A stretch of 64,000 nt of DNA, taken from Membranipora membranacea (Eukaryota; Bryozoa; Gymnolaemata; Cheilostomatida; Membraniporidae). The DNA is taken from contig OU612065.1 in assembly GCA_914767715.1 (NCBI GenBank), positions 12,526,001-12,590,000 on the forward strand. The letters run 5' to 3'. Positions 22,498 through 43,900 of the stretch are shown here, piece after piece; position 1 is the stretch's first letter; the number at the start of each line of letters is the position of its first letter. A program made the position numbers and the translations under genes. The notes below the pieces were generated by a model. It was given only the letters and a program-made list of their open reading frames with translations, was not told the origin of the DNA and ran no database searches.

Positions 22498-25348
22498 TTA
22501 GTGATATTTGGCACGTCTGTGGCATTCTGTAAATAAAAAAGGAGAACTGTTATTCCTCTAACTCAAGCCATATACAACATATCTTGCCAAAAAGGGTAGT
22601 TATTTCTCATACACTCACAGACATATATATAAATACACACATATTGATTTTATTTCTAGAAAGTCAAGCTCAGTCATGTAAGTTCACTCAACTTCAACAT
22701 GAAATCATTATTTTACTTACTGTGTTGCTTGTATGTCAGAAAATAATAAGTTATACCAAAAAGTCCTATCCAATGAACAAAGGGTGCAGCTCCAGCTTTC
22801 TTTGGTGACAACCACTTTATGTTCCATCTATAGTAGGCTATAATGAGATGAAAGAATGCCAATTCACCAAAGGAAATATGTCAATTCTCAAATTTATTAA
22901 CACTCAATTCCCCCCTTTACAGTGTGCACTCTACTTACTGTTGTACAAGCAGTAATGAATAATATTAGCAACATACCATCACCTCTATGTAACGTACTGC
23001 ACTGACCCTAGATTTGCAATTTTGGTCATTTACAACCGGACATTTTGTGACACCAAGTCATCCAATAGACATGAAATTAAATCGGTAGGTAAAACACTGT
23101 TTTGAAATATGAACTTACCTCTAGCAGTAGCTCGGCCCATATCAATAGGGTTGGGACTACGGCGTGACAGCCAAGATGGGAGCTCAGCCAATTTGACATC
23201 TTTCCAATGTGTGTCAGCTGCCAACAAAGAAGTCAGATTTATAATGTAATGAATGTGTAGGTGATGCATGTTAAATATCGCTTTACAAAGCCTTTAAATT
23301 CCAGTTCAGACAAAGTTGATAACCTCCACCAGACTTTCCCTCTCTTATGCCCACACCCAGCTAGATGACCACAAGGTGCAGCGCCATGCATCATATTCAA
23401 TGACATGGTTTTCAAATTATCTCGTATTAAATAATATGTGCCTATTGTTTTCACTGGTAATTCCTAAGCTTTTCATCACCCCATAAATGAATTAACAACA
23501 AAATACGAAGAGCTCGCCAAAACACAACAAAATTTTCTCAATTATGTATGTTACATTGAATAAAAAATGTTTTGCGTGAGTTTCATCCAAGAGTTAGAGA
23601 CTTGGTTTCAGGTAATCTAAATTTATAAGAGATGAACGATGTTTTTTTTCAAATTTGGAGCAATGTGTTGTCAAAAGCCTATATAGCTTGTAAGTTGTGG
23701 CCGTTGCTCCCTACTGTTCCCTATTGATACAGAGACTGCATCAAATATCCCTAGAGATGCACTACACACAGCAGACACAAGATGGATAGTCATGTTTCTG
23801 AATTTGTTTATGTTGTGGCTGAGTCTGAGAGTTAGAAGTTGTGAGTGTGAAATGTAAGACAGAGCTGTAACTCAAGATCTTTTTCCAAAAAAGGGTTTAA
23901 GGCCCGTACTCTTTCTGTTTAAGGTCATCAGGAGTATGGAATTGGACAATCTGACACAATCCTTTACAACACTGCAAAATCTGATATAACTAAACAGATT
24001 GACCTGTACAAACTTGAGGAATGTCTGAAACATAGTTCAACACCACAGAGGACAATCATACATGGAATAACAAATTTGACGTGAGAGCATTACCACTACC
24101 AGAGTGTCACTATCACTTTAATTATCACAATTATGTTGAACTAAGACAAATCAGCACAGCAGTTTTTTTCTTATTAATCTTTTCATCTGTCCCTTTTTAA
24201 CTTCTTGTATATTGATTCTATTGTTTTACCAGGGATTGCGTACACATTCAAGCCTAGCCATGTCCATAGCCTGTCTAAGTCATGACAAACTTGTCAATGC
24301 AGGCTAGTCTAGCTAACATAGCCCAGAGTCAGTATGAGTATATATATATATATATATATTTTTTAGTAATAAGTAGTTTTAGACTAGATTAGATAGCATT
24401 GTAACTGTTGTTGTTGATGGTCTTACCTCGAATCTTACCTCGATGATTGTAGAACACTCTAATAAAGCCCTAGGGCATAAAGGGGGAGTGCCTCATATAT
24501 TTACCATTTGTGAGCAAAAAACCAGTGGTTTAGGCAGGGGTAACAGCATATAGCCGTCATTAGGGTTGAGTATTGGATGGCCCAAGCCTCAGGTATCTTA
24601 CAGTCCTGGGCAAACAACTGTTGTGGTACAGTTTGGAAGAAGCAAAAATTGCTGTTGGTTCTCCCCGTGCATCAGCTCTTGTCACCATGGTGGCGTTGGC
24701 TCGGTTGTTGATGACCTCGTCGTACGCATAGGTTAGGGCCTCATGATTTTCTTCCTCAGAGAGGATTCTCATCAGCAAAGAGAGTCTGTGGTCTTTCTCC
24801 TGTCTTAGAGGGGCTGGAGTTCTAGTTGGGAGCGTGCGTCCGTTATGCCGCGCCTTCCTTTTATGCCTTTGACAAAGCGTATAGCCTTGCTTTGTGTCAG
24901 CCCGATTTCTTCTGCTGTAGAGTTGTCAGCTGGGTCCCAGAGAGTGTCAGCATATTCTAAGACAGGCCTGCACAGACTGGGGTAAGCCAGCAGTTTGGGA
25001 GTGACATTAGAAATCCATCAAATTTACATCAAGAATCTTTTCTTTAAGCCATGAGTTTTACCCAGTTGTCAATCTACTGTACCTCCAAAGCAGTACATAC
25101 ACATACACTCCTAAAGTAACCTACACACATTTACACTACCTATTACTACACACAAGTACAGCAGAGCAGCAATGCAATGGAACAGACAGTCCCAAGCTAG
25201 CCCTACAAGTACACAAGGTCAAGCAGTAAGGTGGATTGGAGGATGATTTAAACACTACCTCACCTTTTCCATACCATCTTCCTGGATGATAGGCTCCATG
25301 TACAGCAGGGTTGTACCCAGGCTGAGGCTTTCCAAATTCCATCCCCAT
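22498..25348 (-). CDS. ATP5MF: Mitochondrial ATP synthase subunit f
   Basis: Four exons on the minus strand: 25348-25264, 23217-23119, 22837-22721 and 22526-22498; 109 residues. It reads as arthropod-type subunit f: YNPAVHGAYHPGRWYGK, then VKLAELPSWLSRR, then YYRWNIKWLSPKKAGAAPFV, a single hydrophobic segment (WIGLFGITYYFLTY), and a basic end finishing RRAKYH. Subunit f belongs to the membrane Fo part of complex V in the inner mitochondrial membrane, near the peripheral stalk and dimer interface. Length fits the family (about 88-110 residues). No separate cleavable presequence is evident. The first intron (about 2 kb) contains a degraded LINE fragment. The gene is divergent from the branching-enzyme gene, 522 bp between start codons. 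Confidence 0.95.
24336..24360. repeat. AT microsatellite
   Basis: A (TA)n run in subunit f intron 1, close to the end of the LINE fragment. Confidence 0.9.
24545..25020 (-). pseudogene. LINE reverse-transcriptase C-terminal fragment
   Basis: On the minus strand, 25020 to about 24820 reads SNVTPKLLAYPSLCRPVLEY, then ADTLWDP, then IGLTQSKAIRFVKGIKGRRG, the usual end of a non-LTR retrotransposon reverse transcriptase. An in-frame stop and a frameshift follow near 24812-24822. The other frame then continues DHRLSLLMRILSEEE, ending LPRTVRYLRLG with a stop near 24560. The element is therefore broken at least twice and has lost its 5' end. It has the same orientation as the host gene and sits in subunit f intron 1. 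Clade (CR1, Jockey or similar) cannot be assigned from this end alone. Confidence 0.85.
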
Positions 25349-25870
25349 GTTTGCTGAAAAAACTTTGCAAACAACTTTTGGAGTAGCAGGTTGGAAATCT
25401 AGCCTATTTACTTAGCCGGTGTTAACATAACTCTACAACAATTTAAAACTTTTATTTAATTTTGAATTGTAATTTTTGTATATAAACAACTTTTATTAAT
25501 GAAAACCGGTTCTCTGTAAGATTTTATTGCTGATTATTAAGTATATATCACAAATAGCTAAATAGACTAGCAACTAGAGTGCTGATTTTTTATTGTGTAG
25601 TAATACACAGAAAAAGAAAACAGCTAGTTTGAGTCACTGTTTCAAAATTAACAGATCATAGTTCAGTTTCTCAAGATTAGAATTGGTCAGTCCAGCAGGG
25701 TGTAGCACTAGGATTCTGCATGGATTTAGGTTCTGGAATTACCATGAAGCATGAACATGATCCTGCAGAAATCCCATCATAACAGTCAGAGCAAGTAGTG
25801 AAAAGAAGGGTTGCAGCTGAGACCTAACACACCTACTCTATTGTATCCTGCCTCTATTCAGTGATAGACA
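25349..25870. promoter_or_regulatory. Divergent intergenic region, ATP synthase f / branching enzyme
   Basis: 522 bp separate the two start codons, which point away from each other, so both promoters and 5' UTRs must fit here unless either gene has an upstream non-coding exon. No TATA box or CpG-rich block is obvious. The sequence is AT-rich on the subunit f side. Confidence 0.55.
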
Positions 25871-33913
<8,043 letters not shown>

Positions 33914-34937
33914 AGTGTTCTACTTAACATAAGTAACAATGTCAACATTCTACAATCAAGTGCTTCAAGGTATGGGCATTAGACTGTGATACATTTTCCA
34001 AAGCTTTACTTACATTATTTTTTGACGCTTTATTTGATAATCTAAACTTGGAACACTCCGCTCAACCAAAGATCTGACTATAAAAGATCATGATAATGTC
34101 ATACAAGATTTATCATCTAGATGAGATTATTTTGTCAGCACAATCCTTGTGCATGTTTCTATTTTTTGTATTTTTCATGAATCTATAATGTTGTGTTTTG
34201 CAATGACTTTGATAATGTTTGATAATTTCCAATATTTTCTATATATAGGTGCTGGACTTGAATATAATTAAAAGAATTGGTTTTCTCACACCTGCTCCCA
34301 TTTATGACCATTCGGTGTACTATCTATGTTGGTGACTGGTACACTTAAACCTACCTGAGCACATTGAGGTTTTAGTTGCGCTCCCACTCTGTTTTATCTC
34401 TGCCGGCTTCTGTTTCTTTAATAAGTCAGGACTACTTTCTCTGGTATTCTCTCCAGTCTTGTTCTCATGTCATGATGACATTGTGTGCACGATTGCACTT
34501 GTATGTTACATGACATGGTTTGAGGCAGAAATGATCCTAACAAAAAATATCTACAAAAGTACCTTTGAATTCGCTCATAACAGCTTATCATAGGTAACCA
34601 TCACTGAGTTGCTGCCAAACATTACAAAAGCACGGTACACAATTAGCAATAACAAGGAGACAACTATTTTAATACCTGAACTCTTTCTCGCTACGTTAAG
34701 GGCTGTCATGAGGGGTGACTGTTAGTACACTATGTTATAATATAATGCTTTCAGTCCAAGTTCGTAGTTGTTGAACTCTATGATTTTGCATCCAGCTGAA
34801 TGTAACCCCACAATTGTTGTGATCTGGTACATGCAGGCCAAGTTTTCACTGCATTTCATTGCTCAGTCAATGATCTATTTTATTCCATTTGCATGCAGAA
34901 AAAGATTGTCTTTCTGAAATGGTGTTGCTTGGTTGAG
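33914..34937. other. Branching enzyme 3' UTR and RasGEF promoter / 5' UTR
   Basis: No gene seen. ATTAAA at 34267-34272 is a possible polyadenylation signal for the branching enzyme. An acceptor-like sequence ends at about 34895, before the start codon at 34938, so the first RasGEF coding exon may begin with spliced 5' UTR. Confidence 0.45.
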
Positions 34938-37900
34938 ATGAATTCTAGCCTGCAGATACAGAAGTTGTTAGCTTGCTCTGAAGAGTTTGAAGAGTTTCAG
35001 GAGTTGGATATACTCATTGAATCGCCATTTGTGTGTGAGACGGTAGAAGGTGAAGGGGTTAAACAAGTATTTCTTGGTAAGTTGACTGTTCATTTCATAA
35101 AGCATATCAAGGAACACGTTACCATAAAATGACTAGGAAATGGAAGGTTTATGTTCTTATGTTAATGTTAGCCAGGTGGAGAATATTGGTCAAGAAGATA
35201 TCCAAAGCCTTATAATGTTATATATCACATTTCTTTCAATATTTGTGAGCCGTCTTATGATGTCATGTTAATAAAGATTAGTATACACATTATAGTCGTG
35301 ACAACTGTACTGTTGCTTTATTTATCAGGACTGTCCCCAATAATGGTTCTCATAGCTGAGCAAAGGTTGATAGACTACAAACTAAGCCCTGAAGTAATGT
35401 ATGGTCTTACAGATGACCCAGAGATGGAAGGGGTAGAGCTAATCAAGGCCTTACCACTTAGTAAGATTAAGCTTCAGTGCGTAGAACCACACAAAATTGT
35501 CATAAAAGCTAGACACAAGCCCAATTTATACTTTGAGCTTTGTAATACAAGGCTGTCTGAAAAGGCTTTGGAAAGGTAAGCAATTCAGTGAATCATCATG
35601 TATTAGTTGAGTGTTCTTACCTTCCATGCTATTGTGTCACAAAAACTCATGATACATAGTGTTTTCAATTCTAGATGCCCGTGCTACTCATTATAGTCTA
35701 TCTATACTACATTTGTATGTACATCAATTTAAATCCCTGGCATGATGATGAGCGGCGGCGGTAGTATATCTGACTATTTTAGAGTATGGTTAGAATGGGT
35801 TGATCTTATAAAGAAGATACGACGAGGTATTCCTCTGACAGTCAAAGCACAACATTCTGACGACCAAATCAAGATGCCAATTTATACCCTATATTCTACT
35901 GAGGAAGGTAAATGATATTACAATGCATTGTCAATCGAAATAATGTGCTGCATACAACAACAAATGAGATATGGATCATGGAATTAAAGGTCCTAAGTTT
36001 TTTGAGTTCATTGAAATTTTGATTTACACGAACACACCATAATTGTCATTTAAGAAACAATGGGATTACAATATTTAGCAAATTACTGAAAAAGAATTTA
36101 ACTGCAATTATAGTCAAATGGGATTACTATCTGTAGGGTATAGTTATATCTTATTGAATCAATAAGAATGTTAGCTCGTTTTTGTTCACAGTTTTTAATA
36201 TGTGATGTATCTTTTTTAGGAATAGCTAGTCACAGAGGCTCAGGAGACTATTCTCATGCAGGTTTCCAACACCTTCATGAACTTGTTCGAAGCTATGATA
36301 CCATGAGTAAATACTGCGGGCGCTGCTACAGCGACACAATATCACATGATATTTCTAGTCTAGCTGATGAGTTATCTTACAAGAGCGTTCCTAAGGTAGA
36401 AGAGCAGAAAGAGAGTGTCATTGCTGCGGAGTGTGAGATTAAAAAGGTATTATCTGATGAAACCAGAGCAGAAGTACCTCCATCTGTGACTGTAGAGAGT
36501 GCAAGTGATACTTCAGCAGACGACAAATCACCAGCAGATCTCACTGACAGTCAGGGAACTAATGCTTCAAGTATCATCACTCATCATATTCTACCGGAGA
36601 AGGCAGAGTCCTTGAATAAAAATAATGCAGCTAATGATGATCAAATCGCTAAGAAAGTGAGCTCCGCTTCAAACAAAGTTATCGAGAAGCGTTCATCAAA
36701 GAGAATCCCGTTTATGTATGACAATCTACCAAGTGATATAGAATTACAACCAAAATACAGTGAAGATCTCACAGTGAAGAAGAAATATTTACCTAGCCAA
36801 AAGGGAAGACGATTCATCAGATCATCGAGTATTATGGTGAAATCTGGAGGAAGAGAAGTGTCAGGGTTAGACATTAGTAAGAGTAAAGGGCATATCTCAC
36901 GCAAGCAGAAAGATTTAAATGAAGCTGGTCGTAAAAGCAACCTCAATGTCTTTAGTAATCTTGATCCATCTATGAGATCGCAGCACCATCGGGCTAAGAA
37001 CAAAAAACTGGGTAAGTTTAAAGTATTTTGTCTTGAGGACGCGTTGATCTTAACTGATACCAGGGCCTCTCACAGGTATTTGTGGGAAAGCTCATTTCAT
37101 GAAAATATTGAAGCACTACTGGAAAACTTCAAATGTGTAAGTAACCTATTTCTTTTTTGTCAATCTCCCTACAGTTCCCAAGGCTGATAGTCCTGAGAGA
37201 GTTGCTAAAATGTTGCCAGACAAAGAGGAGAAACATGTTATCAGACATGACGATAAGAAATCCAGGCTTGATAAACCAAATAAGAAATCCAAGACTAAAA
37301 CTACCCACCAAATCATGCAGGAAAAGTTTGGCTCCCTCAGCAAACATCAAGATTCTGAAACGGGGCAGAAGCCATCTAAGAGAAAATCATCACCATCCTC
37401 GAGGTCTGATACAGGCCAGCAGGAATCCACTGTCAATGTTGATCATATTTCATTACAACTAACAGACTTACCTACCTACACTGGTTATGAAGAACACTCG
37501 TTCTCTCTGCAGGATGAGCACCCTGCACGATCTCAAAGGGATGAAGTGTTAAGTTCTGTTGACTTTACAATAGCAAGCAAACCCATGAGTTTCGATCATA
37601 TGACCATGGCAGAGCAAGGATCTAGTCATGCAGATGCCAATACACAACGCAATGATGAGACCTCTGAAACACAAAGGGATGTGAGATCACGTCAACAGTA
37701 CCTTAACACAAACCCGCGTCATGTCAGCCATATTAAGGGTAGATCCTCAACCCGATCCCGCCACTCTTCAAAGCGTGACATATCTTTCAGTGAGACAGGC
37801 CGTAGTGTACAGCAACAGAACGGGAACCAGCAGCTTTCTGAAAGTCAAAGTATCAGTCAAGTGATTGATCTCTCTGGGGGTATACACGTACCACACAAAC

Positions 37901-40900
37901 CACTAGATCAATGGAGTTCCTTTGCGAATGAACCATACTATTTTGATCAGCCACCCTATATCCCTTATGAGTATGTTATGTTTAATCCGCAGACCAACAC
38001 TCCTCACAATCAAGTTTTCTTTAGTGGACAACCTGAAAGTGCTGGAGGTTTCATCATTCAAGAACCTGCAGCTCCTCAGCAAAGTTCAAACACTAATGAC
38101 TCAAAAACACACGACAAAATCCTCTCGCCTCCTAAATCAACCTCAACTAAGAAATCTGAAAATGGTAAGAAAGGTAATCCCAAGTCAAATTCTTCAACCC
38201 ATCGAACAACTAAAAGAAAATCACCAAAGTCAACCAAACTTACGACTGATGGCAGATCTGAGCTGGAAAATGAACGCATCACAGAACTGAAGACTGTGGC
38301 TTTGTCTGCTATGAGTAATCAATCATCCACCGAACCAGAATATACTGAAAGTAAATCATCTGATAACACCTCCTTGCTTAGCGAGATGTACAAAAGGTCC
38401 CCAGCTAACAGTTACGAGGGCTATGATAAGAATTTTGAAACAGAATCTCAGCTGACTAGTGCCTTCAGGTATTAAACGCCTCATTCCTATGTTTCTGATC
38501 TATCAAATGAGATGTCATAAGACAAATGATACCTATTTTTTCAATTCTTTTTTGACAATATGCGTCATAAAAATAAGGCTGCATGACTGTGAATGAGTGG
38601 CTAACCTTGTGTTGTTGCAGAGAACCTCCGCCCTCACTACCAGAAGAGAGCTGTTCAACTAGTGCCCTGATATCAGATGACACAACAGACCTGGCGTTTC
38701 CTCATCTAAAACATCGTAGTGCGGTGCCATTATGGATCACAAATAGAAAAGCCACATCCCAATCGAAACATAAAATTGGGGCTAGTAACAGTGAGATCCT
38801 TGATGAAGACGGAAGACCTGCATGGCTTAATGACAAGCAGAGGGACATGTTTGATCAGGTAAAACCCACTTGTAACGGAACCAACTGAGGAGTTCGATAT
38901 AAGTTGCCTGTAATTGCGTCAGTAACATAAGCTCACTCACCTGAACAATTGTTAAGATTACACCTGGAATTGACCCAATAATAGTCATTCTTTACGGTTT
39001 CAGCTGCAGATCTTGAAGTTTTTGGATGACGATTTAGATTTCGAAGTATATGATAATCAGCCTGATCCTGAGTCTTGTGCTGTAGAAAACTCTGCCAGCT
39101 GTTCTGCCATGTGAGTTCCGGGACTTCTCTCCCAAACTATTTTGTTAGTTTATGGCTCTAGGTGATTATCCACTCATGGAAGAAAAGGGGATAACTTCTC
39201 ATTAATAAATTTAAGGATACTGGATACAACACTTTTAGAATGCTAAATACACATAAGCATGCTGGAACAATCCATCAATTGATTGCTTCCTCAGGTTTCC
39301 ACAACTCCTATGGTACATATTGCCTTGCAGTGAATAGCAAGCTTGCTCCCTCTCACTATCCTTTAAAATGGCTATTCATTACACAGAGTGGTGCACTTAC
39401 ATCCCATATAATGCTCGGTTTTTATTGTTGTTTTCTCTTATGGCTATTGGATAGAGGTGAAAACTAAATTTATACTACTCATAACAGTTTCAAAATGTTT
39501 GGACCATATTAAACACATCTTATGATGACCCAAATGAACACCTCGTAAAAACTCAACCTCTGATGAACAAACTGAGAAACTATAAATCACTTCAACATTA
39601 CCAAATTTAAAATAAGTTTGTATGTCTCATAGATTAAATATGTTCTATACGAAATTCAGTTTATGGTATTATCTTCTTCCAGGCTGAAGTCACACCACAC
39701 GGTGAATGAGTCAGACATCGATAAGATTGTGTCAGAAATGAGAGAACTGCTGAAGCTCCAGCCTCCAACTAAAGAGGTCAAACCTAAGAAAAGGATATGG
39801 GATTTCTTCAAAGCATTTCAGAACTCCAAACCAGGTTGTTAGATATGATTATAACCATTGTCAAGTATCGTTCTCTATTGGTTGTACTTTTTTTGCAAAT
39901 GCTCATAAAAATTGAGCCTATTTTAGATAACATTTTGGCCGGATTCAGCTTTGAACAGCATTGTCGGCTACCACGATCTATTAGTCATATATTGTTCTAA
40001 TCTTGGTCTAATTTTTCATTTGCTTTATTTCATACAATGTTCTTATAGACAATACGGGTGAAGAAAAGTCGCCCAATGTACCTGTTGCGACTCAACTGAC
40101 ACTGAAAGCCATCAAAATTCTGGAGACAAAATATGAACAGAGTTTTCCGGACATAGTTAAATGGAATATGATGGCACGGCAGATCGATGTCCCTGACTTT
40201 TATGCCATCAGACAGAAACTCAGTCTTCCAGTCATAGAACCATCTATGCAGAACATCAATCAGAATCATTCAGCTACTATTGGGAACAATTTCGATGGCG
40301 CTGTCGGTATTGTGAATGACTCCTATGTGTCTGACACTGACCAAGCTGTGTTTGGTGAGTTATAATCACTTCTGTAGTGTTTGTCATGTTTAATTAGGAT
40401 GCAAACACCTACGTAAAATGTAAAATCTATCTGTAATGGTAGTTGTTACATCCAAGGAGGGGTTAGAGCACCACCATGAGGTTCTGAGGCTGGTTTTACA
40501 AATGTTTTAACAACGGACACTGAAGATGGAATTTCATCTCACATCTCTCACTGTTCATGTTTGTTTCTCACAACATCTATGATATTGTCATGATCAATTT
40601 CGTCATTTATGAGGATATCATCAATATAATATTATCTTTTTCTGTGCTCAGGGTTGTCATTCACAGCATTGATATGTACATATAAAGCTCAAAAGTACTT
40701 TGTAAAATGTAAATTATTTTAAAAAAAAACTTTTAGGTTTAAACACAAATAACAGCGCCAATGGAAACGATTTGTCTGCAAAGAGTGGGGAGCAAGAAGG
40801 CTTTAGCAAGCACTCATCTTCAACTGGTTCCAAAAGCTCATCATTCCCGACAAATAGAGACAGTAAGCAAAGCAGAAGGTTTGGTAACGGCTCTAGTGGT

Positions 40901-43900
40901 AAGGTGATAGTGCTCAAGGAGCTGGGTCCTGATGGGTTATTTGGCAGATTGAACGACAGCGACATTTCCGAACAGACAGAAACATCAGATATGATAAATA
41001 TACAGCCTCACCTTCCTGTCTCCTGGGATCATGACAATCCTGGAGAAGAAGACGAAGATCAAAACAGAGTACCTACTGAGGGACTTCTCAGGTAATGCGA
41101 TGAATTATACTCCTACCTCATCTAAATTAGTCCCTCTCACTATTCAGCGTATGTAGCAACCAGACAATAGTACATGATTAAATGATCCGGTCCACCATAT
41201 ATTCGGATGACTATACAAATGCAGTACATTAAACAAACATAGGACTAGGTGTACTTATTCTCATAACTACTTTATAAGGCTCTAAAACTTACTTATTTTG
41301 GTTCACATTTCTAGAAATTGATCCTTGATAGACTGCTATTTTGGATATATGATTAAGACACAGGTAAAAGGCTCCATATTAATACAAACGGCATGTTTTA
41401 CTTCCAGGGAGATGCCTGCTGTTGGCCAGGTATATGACAGCATATTACTACACTATTCACCAGATGACATCGCTAAACAGTTAGCTCTTGTGGACAGGGG
41501 ACTCATGATAAGAATCAGTTTTGATGAACTTCTACAACACATGAACACAACAACAGTGGAACAGGTCACTATAACTTAAATATCATTGTTTTCAATTTCC
41601 TTGATCGGATGCTTAGTATCAAGTTTGTAGTTGATGTGAGTTTAAGCCATCCTATGCAAATGAGGACATTTCAATGCCAACACCCTCAACTCTCATTGAT
41701 CTGGTGGCATTACACCTTCTTTTTAACTAGACTAGTACGATGATGAGTTGTTGTAAGTTTATGATTATTATATATCAGCAGTTTTTTCTTCAGCTCCTTC
41801 ATGGGTACCAACCACTATCTGCTGTAGTGAAATTCTCAGAGAGAATGCACAACTATTTTGTGAGTGAGCTGCTAAGATGTCAAGATAAAGAAATTCAAGT
41901 AGAAGTTCTCCATCACCTAATCAAGGCTGGTCTCAAATGCCTGATGAAATAAAGTATTTGTTGTATTTAATATAATACATAAGGCATTTGGAATATACCA
42001 GTTAAGAACAATTTGCATTTTTATCTTCGAGCTTGGAGTTGTCTGGACTTTGAATCTGCACAACACAGCTTTTACCTTTGCCAGGAAATATAATACGGCA
42101 TCGTCAAAATGTTAAGCACGTCATTGCTTAGTTCATTTGTAAAGACTACCAGGTCCTCTCATTGGATTGATGTTCATCAATAAAATAATACTTAGTCTAA
42201 CATTACCTGTTTGTTAAGTCTGAGATCTATAATTTAAGTGATGTTCTTGGAATGTGCTCATATAGTAGATAGATACCTAATTATTCATACTGTCTGGAAA
42301 TCACTTCCTTTATTTGATGTCTGACTCTATTCACGGAATCTTCTGGGTGCAACTGCATTGAGGCAAGCATTTATTTCAGCTGCATATTTTTTCCTCTTTG
42401 TAGGTTTGCGAATGCAGCAGTAATTATGAGAACTACAATGCTGTTTTTACTATTCTTGGATCGCTCTGTAGTCATCCATTACAAAGGTTAAACTATTTAT
42501 GGATGGGCCTGAGAAGGCGATATAGCAGTTCAAATAAGTAAGCATGATTGGTGAGGCGCCATATGTGTGTAGGTCAACTTACACTTAGACTTCAGATGTA
42601 GTATCTTGTTAGCTGCTGATCCCTTACTATCTCATCTTCTGCAGCGCAGTCATGAGAAATTACTGAGTCAGGTTCTACACATCAAGGGCACAGAGAATGA
42701 ATTAATGGATTGAGGACCTTGATTTATATAACAAAACATAATAGAATTTTTAAATTTAAAAAAAAAGATATGGTAGAATGGTGGCCCATTGAATATTCTC
42801 TATGACCAAAAAGCAAGACTTTAATGACAATTCAAACACTTTAAGACAGTTATCAAAAAACCCTCATGGTATAGTTTTGGGTGATATATTTCTGTAGGCT
42901 GTACACGATGCTGTTGAGGCTGATTGATGAGAAGAACCAATATAAAGCTTACAACACCGTCATACAGAGAGCCATGAAATCAATGGAGACAAAGCCACAT
43001 ATACCTTTCATTGGCATTTATCTCAAAAGAGTGGCTGATCTAACATGCAGATGGAGTGCTGACCCCATGAAGCAACATGGCAGGGATAATAAAGGTACGA
43101 AAATGCGTCATATGATTGATATCGGGGCACAGAACTCGTTTTTATATTGTGATGATGGGCCAATGTGACGCACATTGGGGGTTTTATTGTTGCAAACTTT
43201 GGGACCATTTAGCTTCATGTGCATTGGCGGCTGATTGCTAATGCCTCAGGCAATAACCTTGGGTGCATCCAATGATAAGATAATTCACCTTTTGGAACGT
43301 GGTATTGGATTGGCAAAAGAATCCGATATATCAAACAATGATTCTCTCTCATAACAGATATTGGTGATAGATAATTAACTATGGATATTTCTTCTATCGA
43401 TTCTGAGTCAGCCTCTATTAAGGGCAAATTGTACCATTGTAGTGCATGAATAATAAATTAGACCTGTAGAACATTGAAATAAGCACAAGTTAAAGTTTTT
43501 GCCGCCTCTAAGCAAGTGATCGATGCTACAGCTCATCAATTATTAACACCATTTATCACATTGTCACAAGTTTCCCTGCCTAGGAGCAACTAACAATCAA
43601 ATAAATAGTTTGCAAATTGTATCTTAGCTAACGCTCTACTGTTTATTCCTCTGAACAGTTGACCAACATAATATATTCTTTTGTGGAATGCTATCTGCAG
43701 TTTTCTGTGGCGCATAAAAAATCAATTTATGCCACAGTGTAGTATCAGTGTAATCTGCAAAATGTAGCAGATTGTTACCTACCATGTCTTAGACATCAAG
43801 GTTATTTGCGGTCCAAACTCATTTAATATTTAGGGTTGTGATTTACCACTGAACAAAAAGCCTGTATGGGTATGAAAATCCGATATTTACTTGTTTAAAA

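Noticed and set aside
37012-37187. Continuation of the RasGEF exon 4 frame (FKVFCLEDALILTD...)
   Set aside because: The frame stays open to 37187 but the donor at 37012 and acceptor at 37173-37174 join in phase, whereas the read-through does not connect to exon 5. Treated as intron.
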